Notes under the pieces: generated by a model
Told to the model about the DNA's origin: nothing
The model's input: only the letters and a program-made list of their open reading frames with translations
Databases searched by the model: none
Position numbers and translations under genes: made by a program
DNA from: Pontibacter kalidii
Lineage (GTDB): Bacteria; Bacteroidota; Bacteroidia; Cytophagales; Hymenobacteraceae
Assembly (NCBI RefSeq): GCF_026278245.1
Contig: NZ_CP111079.1
Coordinates: 3,040,501 to 3,104,500 of the forward strand
Direction: 5' to 3'
DNA length: 64,000 bases
Shown here: piece by piece, positions 54,049 through 63,465 of the stretch
Position numbering within the stretch: the first letter of the stretch is position 1
Layout of the letters: each line of letters begins with the position of its first letter

Positions 54049-54450
54049 ATGGCTGAGCGCCTGGTAACCATCGCCACGTTTAACGAACTCACGGAGGCTC
54101 ACATCCTGAAGGGTCGCCTGGAGGCAGAGGGCATCCTCTGTTTTCTGGGAGATGAGCACATTGTGGGCGTGCACCCTTTCTACTCCGTGGCCGTCGGGGG
54201 CGTGAAGCTGAAAGTGACTGAGGGTGACGTGATGGAGGCCAAGGCCATACTTGCCCGCATACAGGAGGGCTCCAGCCAGTTCGATTACGACAGTATAGAC
54301 ATGGCATCGCCTGTGCAGGAGCAGCCACGGGCCCTCGTCTGCCCCAACTGCGGCTCCGACAACGTAGGTGAGCTCGGCATCCCGATGCCGTTTATGAGCC
54401 GGCGCTATACTTGTTATAACTGCAGCCACACCTGGAAGGAAAGAAAATAA
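54049..54450 (+). CDS. DUF2007 protein with C-terminal zinc ribbon
   Basis: 133 residues. The N-terminal DUF2007 domain (LVTIATFNELTEAHILKGRL, EGILCFLGDEHI, VGGVKLKVTEGDVMEAKAIL) is an alpha/beta fold of the putative signal-transducing family. The C-terminal CPNCGSDNVGE ... YTCYNCSHTW has two CxxC knuckles for one zinc ion. It probably follows transcription of the CDGSH gene 11 bases upstream. Role unknown. Terminator follows. Confidence 0.85.
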   Translation: MAERLVTIATFNELTEAHILKGRLEAEGILCFLGDEHIVGVHPFYSVAVGGVKLKVTEGDVMEAKAILARIQEGSSQFDYDSIDMASPVQEQPRALVCPNCGSDNVGELGIPMPFMSRRYTCYNCSHTWKERK

Positions 54451-54480
54451 AAAGGGAGCCGCTAACGGCTCCTTTTTTAT
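54451..54480 (+). terminator. Terminator after the DUF2007 gene
   Basis: The stem AGGGAGCCG / CGGCTCCTT has a CTAA loop and is followed by TTTTTAT. It sits between convergent genes, 18 bases before the SusD stop, and could serve both. Confidence 0.92.
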
Positions 54481-54497
54481 GCCTCATACTTCAGTCT

Positions 54498-55835
54498 CTA
54501 AATGTTCTCGGCAAACGGAATCGGGAAACGCTCCCACACGTCATCCCCTTCACGGTCCACGGGCAGTTCGTCCAGGCGGTCGTAACGGCGCACGTCTATC
54601 CAGCGGTGCCCTTCAAAGAACAGCGAGTAGCGGCGCTGGTAGAGCATTTCATCGATCAGCGCCGCCTGGGTAACAGGCCCGCCGTATGGCTGCAAGCCAT
54701 GCCTTGTGCGAATGATGTTCAGTGCATTCACCGCCTCTTCTAAATCACCCGTCTGAATGTTGGCCTCAGCGTAGATAAGGATCAGTTCCTCGTTGCGGAT
54801 GATAGGCGCTGGGGCCGTATTGCTCTTGTACACCCATACATCGTATGCGCCGCTAAGGCCCCGCTGGGTGGCAGCCTGCGCCCGCTGCGACACTTTGGAC
54901 AGACGGTCATCCCCCGGCGTGGCATCCGAGATAAAGGTTGGCTGTGCCACACGCACCTCCCCCGCCGCATTCTGCGGGTAGTAAAGCGGGTTGAGTTGAT
55001 CGCCTGCACCTGTGCCGAAGATATAGTACACGCCTCTGTCAAATTCCCCGTTTAGGTCGAAGAAAGACGCCTCCAGGTTTTCCAGGGCCTCAGTCCAATT
55101 CTCCCTGTACACGGACACCCTTGCAGCAAGGGCTCTGTTGAACTGCAGGAACGTTTCAGGCGTGTTGAACCCGGCAAAGCCACTGGACAGCGGGAACAGG
55201 AAACTGTCTCCGGCCTGTTCCAAATGGCCTTTCGCCTCGTCCAACAGCGCCGTAATGGCAGCCAGCGCCTCTTCCCTGCCCACTACCGGCCCTAGGTTGT
55301 CGGGGTCGTTCACGTCTATCCGTATACCGTTATCATAAGTCATGGTCAGGTTCAGCAGCAACTGGTGCGCTTTAATAGTTTTCGCGAACCCCAAGTATCC
55401 CTGCCGCTGCGCTTCCGTTATCTTGCCCGCGCTCACCATGCTGTTATCGCTCAAGATGTCAAGCAACACGTTCAGGTTCTTCACCACCCGGTACCTGCTG
55501 GACCAGGGGTTAGTAATATAGAAGGTGTTGTTGTTTAACACGTTGCTGCCGGAACCCAGCAGATCGGTGGTAAAGCGGGGGTCTGAGGCGGAGAAGCGGT
55601 ACACCTCCCGGCCTATCACACTCACCGCATCGTAGTAGGTGCCCAAGCTGTTACGCATGCCCGACTCAGCGCCCACCACCAGGTTGTTAAGCTGCCCCAC
55701 GGTGGTGTTCTCCCGTATGTCCTCAATCGTAGAGTTGTTGGGGTCCGGTACGTCGTCAATTTCGCAGGCGGGCAGGGTTAGGCACAGTGCCAGCAAGCCC
55801 AGAACGTTGGTCGTTAGTTTTCTATATCTTTTCAT
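54498..55835 (-). CDS. SusD/RagB family lipoprotein, second system
   Basis: 445 residues, shorter than the first SusD (510). Lipobox LCLTLPAC (Cys24). SusD features include a helical TPR core, NEELILIYAEANIQTGDLEE with AVNALNIIRTRHGLQPYGGP and the ending EMLYQRRYSLFFEGHRWIDV with RRYDRLDELP. It starts 15 bases after the SusC stop, so is translated with it. No enzyme gene accompanies the pair. Confidence 0.93.
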   Translation of the reverse strand: MKRYRKLTTNVLGLLALCLTLPACEIDDVPDPNNSTIEDIRENTTVGQLNNLVVGAESGMRNSLGTYYDAVSVIGREVYRFSASDPRFTTDLLGSGSNVLNNNTFYITNPWSSRYRVVKNLNVLLDILSDNSMVSAGKITEAQRQGYLGFAKTIKAHQLLLNLTMTYDNGIRIDVNDPDNLGPVVGREEALAAITALLDEAKGHLEQAGDSFLFPLSSGFAGFNTPETFLQFNRALAARVSVYRENWTEALENLEASFFDLNGEFDRGVYYIFGTGAGDQLNPLYYPQNAAGEVRVAQPTFISDATPGDDRLSKVSQRAQAATQRGLSGAYDVWVYKSNTAPAPIIRNEELILIYAEANIQTGDLEEAVNALNIIRTRHGLQPYGGPVTQAALIDEMLYQRRYSLFFEGHRWIDVRRYDRLDELPVDREGDDVWERFPIPFAENI

Positions 55836-55850
55836 GGTGGGTCCTTTTGA

Positions 55851-58814
55851 TTAAAAGCCAATAGATAAATGGAAGAAGTAGCGCTTGGAGGGCGGAAACG
55901 GAGTAACGTCCACACCTGTAGACAGGCCGTTGCTGCCGAAGTTGGATACTTCCGGATCATAGCCAGAATAGTCGGTGATAGTGAACAGGTTGTTGGCAGA
56001 GGCTCCCACGCGCACGTTCTGCAGCAGGTTGCCGAACACGGTGCTCAACGCTGATTTCGGGATAGTATAGTAAAGGCCGATTTCGCGCAGGCGCAGGTAA
56101 GAGGCATCCTGCACCCACGTCTCGGCAGTGCCGGAGCTAAGCCTGTCCTCTCCGTTGATCACGCCGTCGCCGTCGTCATCCTCGTCGTAGTCTGCCGAGG
56201 TACCGCTGGCGTCGAAAAGCAGCTGCGTCAGGTTCACGTTGTCCCCTCCCTTCTTCCAGTGGAGCAGGAACGAGAAAGTCAGGTTCTGCTTGATGGTAAA
56301 GAAGTTGTGGAAGTTCATCTGGAAGTCCGGCGTGGCGTCGCCGATCTTTCGGACCTCGCCGTCTGCCGTTGCCCCCACAATCTGGGTGGCCGATGCTCCC
56401 TCTTCTATAAAGTAGGTTCCGTAACCGCTACCAAAGGCGCCCAGCGCAAAAGGCTCAATGTCGAGTTGCGTGATCTTGGAGCGGTTTACCCAGTAGCTCG
56501 TCTTCGAGTCCCATTTCAGGCTAGGGGTTTCCAACGGAATCAGGTTAAGAGCCAACTCTATACCTCTGTTGCGCAGTTCACCACCGTTCACAACCCGTGT
56601 GGTAGAGCCGGAGGAAGGCTCAGTGTTCTGAAACAAGATCAGGTTCTCTACCTGCTTGTTGTACACGGTCGCCTCCAAAATTACCCTGCTATTGAACAGG
56701 CCTAGGTCTATACCCGCCTCCAGCTCCTTCTGGCGTTCCTGCTCAATGTTACTGTTGCCGCGCTGCAAGGCGATGATGACACCTGGCGTGCCACCTATGT
56801 TGGAAGGAACGAAAGAAGTATACTTTGCCCCGAACGGAGGGAAGCCCCCCGCCTCACCATAGGCGCTGCGCAGCTTCAGCAGGCTCACGGCCTCCACGTT
56901 CCAGAAGTCGAAGTTAGCCACGTTCAGCGCAAGCGAGAACTTCGGGAAGGCTTGAAACTCGTTCGGGTCTGCGTTGTTGGACGACTTGTCCAGGCGCAGG
57001 CCGGCCGTGGCAATAATGCGGTCGCGGAAGTTCACCTCCTCCTGAAAGAACAAGCCCTTGTTCCGTTCGATCAAGCGGGTCTGCGAGATATCGAGCGCCC
57101 CCGCCTGGTCGAGGTTTGTCTGTCCCTCTACCAGTTGGGTGGCCACGTTCAGCGTCTGGTCCTGGTTAAAGTTCTCGCGTGTGGCGCCTACCGTGGTTGT
57201 CAGGAACAAGGTGTTATCGGCCAGGTTAAGGTTGTTCACCAGGAAAGCCGCAAAGTTGGTGTTCAGGTTATAGTTGTTGCCCTGGATAGAGGCGCCGTTG
57301 GTGCCGTTGCCGTTAGACTGGAACTGCAGCAGGCTTGGGAAAATCGCTCTGGTCTTAAGATTGTAAAAATCCAGTCCGCCGCGCAGCACCAGCTTGGTAG
57401 AAGTTTTATCAGTTTCGTGCAGGTAGGCGTTTACGGTTAGGCCGCCAATAAAACGGTTGGTAAGCTCATTGTTGGTGATCAGGTCGCGGGTCTGCAGAAA
57501 GTTAGAGGAGGCAAAGGGGTTGTTGGGGTAAATGCCGTTCTCGTCGGGGAAGAGGTTCGCAAAGCTCGGCGTAGAAGATAAAGCCACCCCGTAGGAAACG
57601 CCTGCGTTATCGTTGTTGGTGAGGCCGCGGTCGGCGGAGGAGTTGATATAGTTGGTGCTCAGGCTAAAATCGAAACGCTTGGAGATGGTATGATCGAGGT
57701 TAAAGCGCAGCGACTTCTTCTCATACCCGGTGTTCTTGATAATCCCCTCCTCATCCTGTATTAAACCGCCCACAAAGAAGCGGGTCTTGTCGTCTCCACC
57801 GCTCACGTTCAAGCGCGTGGTGTAGAGCATCCCTTCGTTGCCGTAAAGCTCCTCTTCGTAGTCTATCAACCGCCCGGCATCCCGGGCCTCCCGGAACATT
57901 TGCAGAATCGCCTCATTGTTGTTGTAGGTAGAGCGTACGCGCTCCTCCGTAAGCGGGCGCATTCCCAGCAGGTTAGATACCGTGGCCACGCCAACGTCCT
58001 GAGAGAAGTTCACCACCGTTTTGCCCACGGCTCCGCGCTTGGTAGTGATCACTACCACGCCCGCTGAGGCCAGAGAGCCATAGATAGCCGCGGCAGAAGC
58101 TCCTTTGAGGAACTCGATGCTCTCGATATCGTCCGGGTTCAGGTCCGCGATGCGGTTAGATGGGTTGTCCTGGGTCGAGGTGTTGCCCTGGGTGCTGGCC
58201 GCCGTCACGGCATTCAGACCGCTCGAGATCGAGGAGTTGTCCATGATGATGCCGTCGATAACATAGAGAGGCTCCGCTTCGCCGAAGATGGAGGTGATAC
58301 CGCGCATTTTCACCGAGATACCACCACCCGGTGCACCGGAGCTGGTTACCACATTGGCTCCAACCACCTTGCCACTAATGGCGCCGTCCAAAGTCTGCGG
58401 GTTGGTGGTACCCACAAGCTCCTTCGTATTCAGGGCAGTCACGGCGTTGGCGGCGTTAGCCCTTTTCACGGTAGTAGCCAGGCCGGTCACCACGACCTCC
58501 TGCAGGTTGGTGGTTCTTTCCTGTAGCTGCACGTCGAGTTTTGTCATGTTCGAAGAGACCTCCCGCGTCTGCGGCACATACCCCAGAAACGAGAACGTAA
58601 GTTTGTTAGCACCTGCAGGCAGCGCGATCATGTAATTTCCCTGTGCATCAGTGGTAGTGCCTGTGGTAGTTCCTACCACGATCACACTGACGCCGGGCAG
58701 AGGGGTGCCGGCGCCGGCATCGGTTACGGTGCCGCTTACGTTTGTCTGAGCAAGCAAGGCAAACGGCAGCACCCAAAGCAGCAGTAGCAGCTTCAAGAAG
58801 TAGCTTTTCTTCAT
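55851..58814 (-). CDS. SusC/RagA family TonB-dependent receptor, second system
   Basis: 987 residues. Signal peptide to LLAQ, carboxypeptidase-like domain (TNVSGTVTDAGAGTPLPGVS), plug with EVVVTGLATTVKRANAANAV, and SusC signature YVIDGIIMDNSSISS, IESIEFLKGASAAAIYGSLA and SAGVVVITTKRGA. The barrel ends KRYFFHLSIGF. It is of a different branch from the first SusC: shorter, with a KRANAANAV plug start. It transports an unknown ligand. Monocistronic with SusD. Confidence 0.94.
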   Translation of the reverse strand: MKKSYFLKLLLLLWVLPFALLAQTNVSGTVTDAGAGTPLPGVSVIVVGTTTGTTTDAQGNYMIALPAGANKLTFSFLGYVPQTREVSSNMTKLDVQLQERTTNLQEVVVTGLATTVKRANAANAVTALNTKELVGTTNPQTLDGAISGKVVGANVVTSSGAPGGGISVKMRGITSIFGEAEPLYVIDGIIMDNSSISSGLNAVTAASTQGNTSTQDNPSNRIADLNPDDIESIEFLKGASAAAIYGSLASAGVVVITTKRGAVGKTVVNFSQDVGVATVSNLLGMRPLTEERVRSTYNNNEAILQMFREARDAGRLIDYEEELYGNEGMLYTTRLNVSGGDDKTRFFVGGLIQDEEGIIKNTGYEKKSLRFNLDHTISKRFDFSLSTNYINSSADRGLTNNDNAGVSYGVALSSTPSFANLFPDENGIYPNNPFASSNFLQTRDLITNNELTNRFIGGLTVNAYLHETDKTSTKLVLRGGLDFYNLKTRAIFPSLLQFQSNGNGTNGASIQGNNYNLNTNFAAFLVNNLNLADNTLFLTTTVGATRENFNQDQTLNVATQLVEGQTNLDQAGALDISQTRLIERNKGLFFQEEVNFRDRIIATAGLRLDKSSNNADPNEFQAFPKFSLALNVANFDFWNVEAVSLLKLRSAYGEAGGFPPFGAKYTSFVPSNIGGTPGVIIALQRGNSNIEQERQKELEAGIDLGLFNSRVILEATVYNKQVENLILFQNTEPSSGSTTRVVNGGELRNRGIELALNLIPLETPSLKWDSKTSYWVNRSKITQLDIEPFALGAFGSGYGTYFIEEGASATQIVGATADGEVRKIGDATPDFQMNFHNFFTIKQNLTFSFLLHWKKGGDNVNLTQLLFDASGTSADYDEDDDGDGVINGEDRLSSGTAETWVQDASYLRLREIGLYYTIPKSALSTVFGNLLQNVRVGASANNLFTITDYSGYDPEVSNFGSNGLSTGVDVTPFPPSKRYFFHLSIGF

Positions 58815-59007
58815 AGAATTTCAGTTAAGATGGTAGAATGGGAGTGAGTCAGATATACTTATCTTGCTATATCTCAGCAGGTATACGACAAAACAACGCA
58901 TAAGTATAAGATATCTAATAATTTGTTTACTTGTTAGCACTTCTACTACTTACCCCCTGCCTCGCGGCCTCTTGTGCAGCATGCCAGCTGTTGGCTCCAG
59001 CAAAGGC

Positions 59008-59042
59008 AATAAAAAAGCCGCAACCATACCTGGCGCGGCTTT
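59008..59042 (-). terminator. Terminator after the acyl-CoA-binding protein gene
   Basis: On the minus strand the stem AAAGCCGC / GCGGCTTT has a 13-base loop and is followed by TTTTATT. Confidence 0.85.
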
Positions 59043-59064
59043 CCTGTGGGGAGGGTAGCTAAGG

Positions 59065-59319
59065 CTAGCCCACCAATTGGTCTACAAACTGTACATACTC
59101 TGCGCGAGCCTCTTCCGGGCTTTTGCCTTCCTGCTTTTTCCAGGCATCCCACTTGGCGATGTTCTTAAAGTCAAAGCCGCCCGGGCGCTCGGTGTTTACG
59201 TCGCCTTCAGTGGCCTGCTTGTACAGGGCGTAAAGTTTCAGCAGCACATCGTTGCTGGGGCGCTCGCTTAGGGTTTTTGACTTCGCTACAGCATGCTCGA
59301 ATTCTTGTTGTGTGGCCAT
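59065..59319 (-). CDS. Acyl-CoA-binding protein
   Basis: 84 residues, the normal size. The four-helix signature is complete: FEHAVAKSKTLSERPSNDVL, LLKLYALYKQATEGDVNTER, FDFKNIAKWDAWKKQEGKSP and EEARAEYVQFVDQLVG. KxRPxxxxLxxLYxxYKQATxGD and KWDAWK are the acyl-CoA contacts. It binds medium- to long-chain acyl-CoA in the cytoplasm. It lies alone between the second SusC and the prolyl oligopeptidase. Confidence 0.95.
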   Translation of the reverse strand: MATQQEFEHAVAKSKTLSERPSNDVLLKLYALYKQATEGDVNTERPGGFDFKNIAKWDAWKKQEGKSPEEARAEYVQFVDQLVG

Positions 59320-59481
59320 AGTTTATACTTTGCTTTAAGGTCTGTGATTGGCTCAAGTTACTAAAAAAGAACTCGGCATGCATAACTTTATACTTATTTT
59401 GTTTGCCGGAGATTTTATATAAATTTAAACACCCGTAGCAGCGCCTGCTGCCGGACAAGTATAAAACTAACGAATCATCCT

Positions 59482-61683
59482 ATGAAATACCCTAAGTCCA
59501 AAGCGGCCGCCTCGGCATCGCTTCTGGTCGCCTGCCTGGTGGCGGGCTCCGGCTGCTCCTCCAGTAATACGGGCAACGCCACCTCTGCCCCTGCGCAGGC
59601 CACGACCGAGGCCACAGCCGCTGAACCCAGCGCGCCGCAGCCACCGGTGGCCAAAAAAGAGCCCAAGGAACTCACCACCCACGGCCACACTCGCATCGAC
59701 AACTACTACTGGCTCAACGACCGCGAAGACCAGGAGGTGATCGATTACCTAAACGCGGAGAATGCCTACACCCAGAAAATGCTGGGCCATACCGAGCAAC
59801 TGCAGCAGCAGCTCTACGACGAAATTGTGGGCCGCATCAAGCAGACCGATGCCTCGGTGCCTTACAAAGACAACGGCTACTGGTACTTTGTGCGCTACGA
59901 GGAAGGCAAGGAGTATCCGATTTATGCCCGCAAGCAGGGTAGCATGGAGGCAAAGGAGCAGGTGATGCTCAACGCCAACGAGCGTGCCGAGGGCAAGAGC
60001 TACTACGCCGCCGCCGGCCTGAGCGTGAGCCCGAACAACCAACTGCTGGCCTTCGGCGAGGACACCGTGAGCCGCCGCCAGTACACCATCCGCTTTAAAA
60101 ACCTGCAAACCGGCGAGCTGCTGCCGGACGTTATCCCCAACACCACGGGCGGCGCCGTGTGGGCCAACGACAACAAGACCGTCTACTACTCTGTAAAGGA
60201 TCCGGCCCTGCGCTCTTTCAAGATCTTCAGGCATACCCTGGGCACCCCGGCCGCCCAGGACCAGGAAATCTTCCACGAGGCTGATGAGACCTTCAGCACC
60301 TACGTGTTCAAGACCAAGTCCGATAAGTATATCATGATCGGCAGCCACAGCACGATGGCGCAGGAGTACCGCTTTCTGGACGCCAACAATCCCAACGGCA
60401 AATTTAAGGTGATACAGCCGCGGGAGCGTGGCCTGGAGTACAGTGTGGACCACTTCGGTGACAACTTCTACATCGTGACCAACAAAGATGGCGCCACGAA
60501 CTTTAAGCTGATGCAAACGCCGGTAAACAAGCCGGGCAAGGAGAACTGGAAAGAGCTGCTGCCGCACCGCGAGGATGTGCTGCTGGAGGGCATCGAGATC
60601 TTCAAGGACTACCTAACGCTGCAGGAGCGCAAAAACGGCCTCACCCAGATCCGTGTCAGAAGCTGGAAAGACCCCAAGACCGATTACTACATTGATTTTG
60701 AGGAAGAGGCCTACACCGCCTACATCGGCAACAACCCGGACTTCGACAGCAAGGAGCTGCGCTTCGGCTATACCTCGCTCACCACCCCCTACTCCACCTA
60801 CGACTTCAACATGCAGACCAAGGAGCGTGAGCTGCTGAAGCGCGATGAGGTAGTAGGCAATTTCGACCCGAACAACTACGAGGCCAAGCGCATCTACGCC
60901 ACTGCCGACGACGGTACCAAGATCCCGGTTTCGCTGGTGTACCGCAAAGGCCTTGCCCTGAACGGCGACAACCCAACGCTGCTCTACGCCTACGGCTCTT
61001 ACGGCAACAGCATGAACCCCGGCTTCAGCTCCGTGCGCCTCAGCCTGCTCGACCGCGGCTTTGTTTACGCTATCGCCCACATCCGCGGGGGGCAGGAGAT
61101 GGGCCGGAAATGGTACGAGGACGGTAAGCTGCTGAAGAAGAAAAACACTTTCACCGACTTCATCGACGCCTCAGAGTTCCTGATCGAGCAGCAGTACACT
61201 AACCCGGATAAACTGTTTGCCATGGGCGGCAGCGCCGGCGGACTGTTGATGGGTGCCGTGGTGAATATGCGTCCGGAGCTCTACAAAGGCGTGATTGCGG
61301 CCGTGCCTTTTGTGGACGTGGTGACCACCATGCTCGACACGAGTATTCCGCTGACTACCGGAGAGTTTGATGAGTGGGGCAATCCGGCCAACAAGGAGTA
61401 CTACGACTACATGCTCTCCTACTCGCCCTACGACAACGTAGAGGCCAAGGAATACCCGAACATGCTCGTGACCACCGGCCTCCACGACTCGCAGGTACAG
61501 TATTGGGAGCCGGCCAAGTGGGTAGCCAAGCTGCGCGAGATGAAGACGGACGACAACATGCTGCTGCTGCACACCAACATGGAGGCCGGCCACGGCGGTG
61601 CCTCCGGCCGTTTCCAGCGCTACAAGGAGACTGCCTTGCAGTATGCCTTCCTGCTGAATCTGCTGGAACAGGAGAACCAATAG
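59482..61683 (+). CDS. S9A prolyl oligopeptidase, periplasmic lipoprotein
   Basis: 733 residues, usual length. Lipobox VAGSGC after a signal peptide. A seven-bladed propeller (about 90-450) precedes the alpha/beta-hydrolase domain. Its catalytic triad is Ser584 in GGSAGGLLMG, Asp669 in GLHDSQVQYWEP and His704 in EAGHGGASGR. Family members cut short peptides after Pro, or after basic residues in the oligopeptidase B branch; the branch is not decided here. The protein is attached to a membrane by its lipid anchor. Strong terminator. Confidence 0.95.
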   Translation: MKYPKSKAAASASLLVACLVAGSGCSSSNTGNATSAPAQATTEATAAEPSAPQPPVAKKEPKELTTHGHTRIDNYYWLNDREDQEVIDYLNAENAYTQKMLGHTEQLQQQLYDEIVGRIKQTDASVPYKDNGYWYFVRYEEGKEYPIYARKQGSMEAKEQVMLNANERAEGKSYYAAAGLSVSPNNQLLAFGEDTVSRRQYTIRFKNLQTGELLPDVIPNTTGGAVWANDNKTVYYSVKDPALRSFKIFRHTLGTPAAQDQEIFHEADETFSTYVFKTKSDKYIMIGSHSTMAQEYRFLDANNPNGKFKVIQPRERGLEYSVDHFGDNFYIVTNKDGATNFKLMQTPVNKPGKENWKELLPHREDVLLEGIEIFKDYLTLQERKNGLTQIRVRSWKDPKTDYYIDFEEEAYTAYIGNNPDFDSKELRFGYTSLTTPYSTYDFNMQTKERELLKRDEVVGNFDPNNYEAKRIYATADDGTKIPVSLVYRKGLALNGDNPTLLYAYGSYGNSMNPGFSSVRLSLLDRGFVYAIAHIRGGQEMGRKWYEDGKLLKKKNTFTDFIDASEFLIEQQYTNPDKLFAMGGSAGGLLMGAVVNMRPELYKGVIAAVPFVDVVTTMLDTSIPLTTGEFDEWGNPANKEYYDYMLSYSPYDNVEAKEYPNMLVTTGLHDSQVQYWEPAKWVAKLREMKTDDNMLLLHTNMEAGHGGASGRFQRYKETALQYAFLLNLLEQENQ

Positions 61684-61702
61684 ACAGGAAGTATAAAAGT
61701 AT

Positions 61703-61744
61703 AAAAAAGGGAGGCGGGCTGATTGGCCCGCCTCCCTTTTTTAT
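61703..61744 (+). terminator. Terminator after the prolyl oligopeptidase gene
   Basis: The perfect 17-base stem AAAAAAGGGAGGCGGGC / GCCCGCCTCCCTTTTTT has a 6-base loop. Confidence 0.95.
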
Positions 61745-62702
61745 ACTTGCGTCAGCAGTCGTACCATAGTCGCTGCCAAACTTATGCTTTTGCTATATTC
61801 CTATACTTGCGCAAGCCATACTTTATACTTCTCTGGCGCAAGCGTCCGCTTGTGCCTTTTTATACTTTGGCTGTACTTTTATACTTGTCTGCATCGGGAT
61901 TTTCAGGATGAAGAGATGAGCAGGATTTTATACTCCATTTATACTTCTCAAACATCTTCCCTTCCGCTGGCGCGGGCTTGCAGCCCGTGTCTTTTAATTT
62001 GTTGGGTTTGCAACCCTACTGGCTTGAAAAGCCATACTTATACTTGGGTTATACTTTGGCTATACTTTAAACTTGAGCTATACTCCGTTGTACTTGCATA
62101 GCCGCTGCTTCCTTCCACTTGAGGCAAGCTATACTTTCTAGCCGCCGCCGATCCTGTAGTTCCCACAAACCTACCGTTGCATTTCATACTTTGGTGCTCT
62201 CCAGCCCGAGAGGGCTCGTCCTGGGGGTAGGGGCCCTCGATAAGGGCATCGCGCTGTGTTCCCTTCCTTTGCTCCTAACGTCGCAATGCCTCACTCACGT
62301 TCGGCACCGGAATCTCACAAGGCGCTCAACCCGAGGACTGGGAACAGATTCGATAGCACGGCTGATGAAGCTTCAGCCAAGTCCCCCTTCGAAGGGGGCA
62401 GGGGGATGATGATCGCCTGCGGATAATTCCCCTCCTCTGGACTAGCCAAAACGTGAGTTTTGAGCTAGCGAGCGTAGCTCTCAGGGGTGGGTTTATACTT
62501 TGTAGGGACAGGTCGCGACCTGTCCGCGCTACACCAGCAGCTATGCAATTTATACTTTGTAGCTGCAGCTTCACCTCCCTTCCATCAAGATTCTTAACAG
62601 AATGACAAGTGGAAGAGTAGGCAGAACTCCCCTCCATAGCCAAGCCTCGGATCCCGGTCTTACTTCGGGAAAAGGGCAGTTGGACCCGGCACTGCAAAAA
62701 AC
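61745..62702. repeat. Mosaic REP-like repeat cluster, copy D
   Basis: Order as in copy C: ggcgcaagcgtccgcttgtgcc (61834-61856), gcgggcttgcagcccgtg and gggtttgcaaccc (61971-62015), the GC-rich block with gagggctcgtcctggggg and ggcgctcaaccc (62202-62357), agtcccccttcgaagggggc (62381-62400), the palindrome at 62506-62525, and a cggatcccggtcttacttcggga block (62647-62670). It lies between two convergent genes. No gene is supported. Confidence 0.8.
62506..62525. repeat. Perfect 20-bp palindrome, copy 2
   Basis: GGACAGGTCGCGACCTGTCC, identical to 34013-34032 and preceded by the same ggggtgggtttatactt. Confidence 0.95.
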
Positions 62703-62728
62703 AAAGTCAGCCTCCCACAACTTAAACC

Positions 62729-63418
62729 TTAAGACTTCGGCGATCCCTTCAGCCCCAGGTCCTTTACCCTTTCCCGTATCTTTTGCATGAAATCCTCGCC
62801 CGGATCCACTTTTTTGGTTCTGTAGCCGGCATCCACCTCTTTCCAGAGCGGGTGGCCTTCAAAGTCCTGGTACTCGTAGTGCCCGATCAGGTACTCGATG
62901 TCATACTTGCTTTTCAGGTAGCGCACCAGGTCCTCGTTGGCTTTTAGCTGGGCTTTGGTCATGCCTTCCTTGCCGCCTCCTACGTTCTCCACGCCGATGG
63001 CACAGTGGTTCAAGCCGATCACGTGGCGGGCAAAGGCAGTATCCGGGAGCTGGCGGTAAACGGTACCGTCCCGGTCTACCAGAAACTGGGCCGACACATT
63101 CAGATTACTTGCAGCGCCGATCTCGGTACGGGCACCCGGCAACAGCGTCGGGTTCATGGCCGCAAAAGACCTTTCCAGCGTGGGAATGGCCGTCCAGTGG
63201 AGCACGATCATTTTTGGTTGAATGTAAGGCGCGTCCTGCTTCATGTTATACCGGGCCTCCATGTACTCCAGCGAAAGCTGCTGCCGTTCCTCGTCAAAAA
63301 CGATCGGTTTCTCCTGAATCTGGAAGGCTTGCCCGGCACAGGCACTCAGCAAGCACAAGCTAACGGCGCCCGCCTTTACGGCTGTTCTTCGCCATAATCC
63401 TACAAGTAGTTTCATCAA
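62729..63418 (-). CDS. N-acetylmuramoyl-L-alanine amidase (Amidase_2 type) lipoprotein
   Basis: 229 residues. Signal with lipobox LLSAC. The zinc amidase/PGRP fold shows MIVLHWTAIPTLERSFAAMN (first His ligand), HVIGLNHCAIGVENVGGGKE with the E-N motif, and LIGHYEYQDFEGHPLW with the later ligands, then KKVDPGEDFM. It cuts the amide bond between muramic acid and the stem peptide in murein. It lies 47 bases after a second amidase-like gene on the same strand. Confidence 0.9.
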   Translation of the reverse strand: MMKLLVGLWRRTAVKAGAVSLCLLSACAGQAFQIQEKPIVFDEERQQLSLEYMEARYNMKQDAPYIQPKMIVLHWTAIPTLERSFAAMNPTLLPGARTEIGAASNLNVSAQFLVDRDGTVYRQLPDTAFARHVIGLNHCAIGVENVGGGKEGMTKAQLKANEDLVRYLKSKYDIEYLIGHYEYQDFEGHPLWKEVDAGYRTKKVDPGEDFMQKIRERVKDLGLKGSPKS

Positions 63419-63465
63419 AGTATAGTATAGTTTATAGTACGATTGGTTAGGTATGATAACTGGAA

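Noticed and set aside
5845..62702. CRISPR array
   Set aside because: The repeats are palindromic, of differing types and without regular spacers of constant length, and no cas gene is present.
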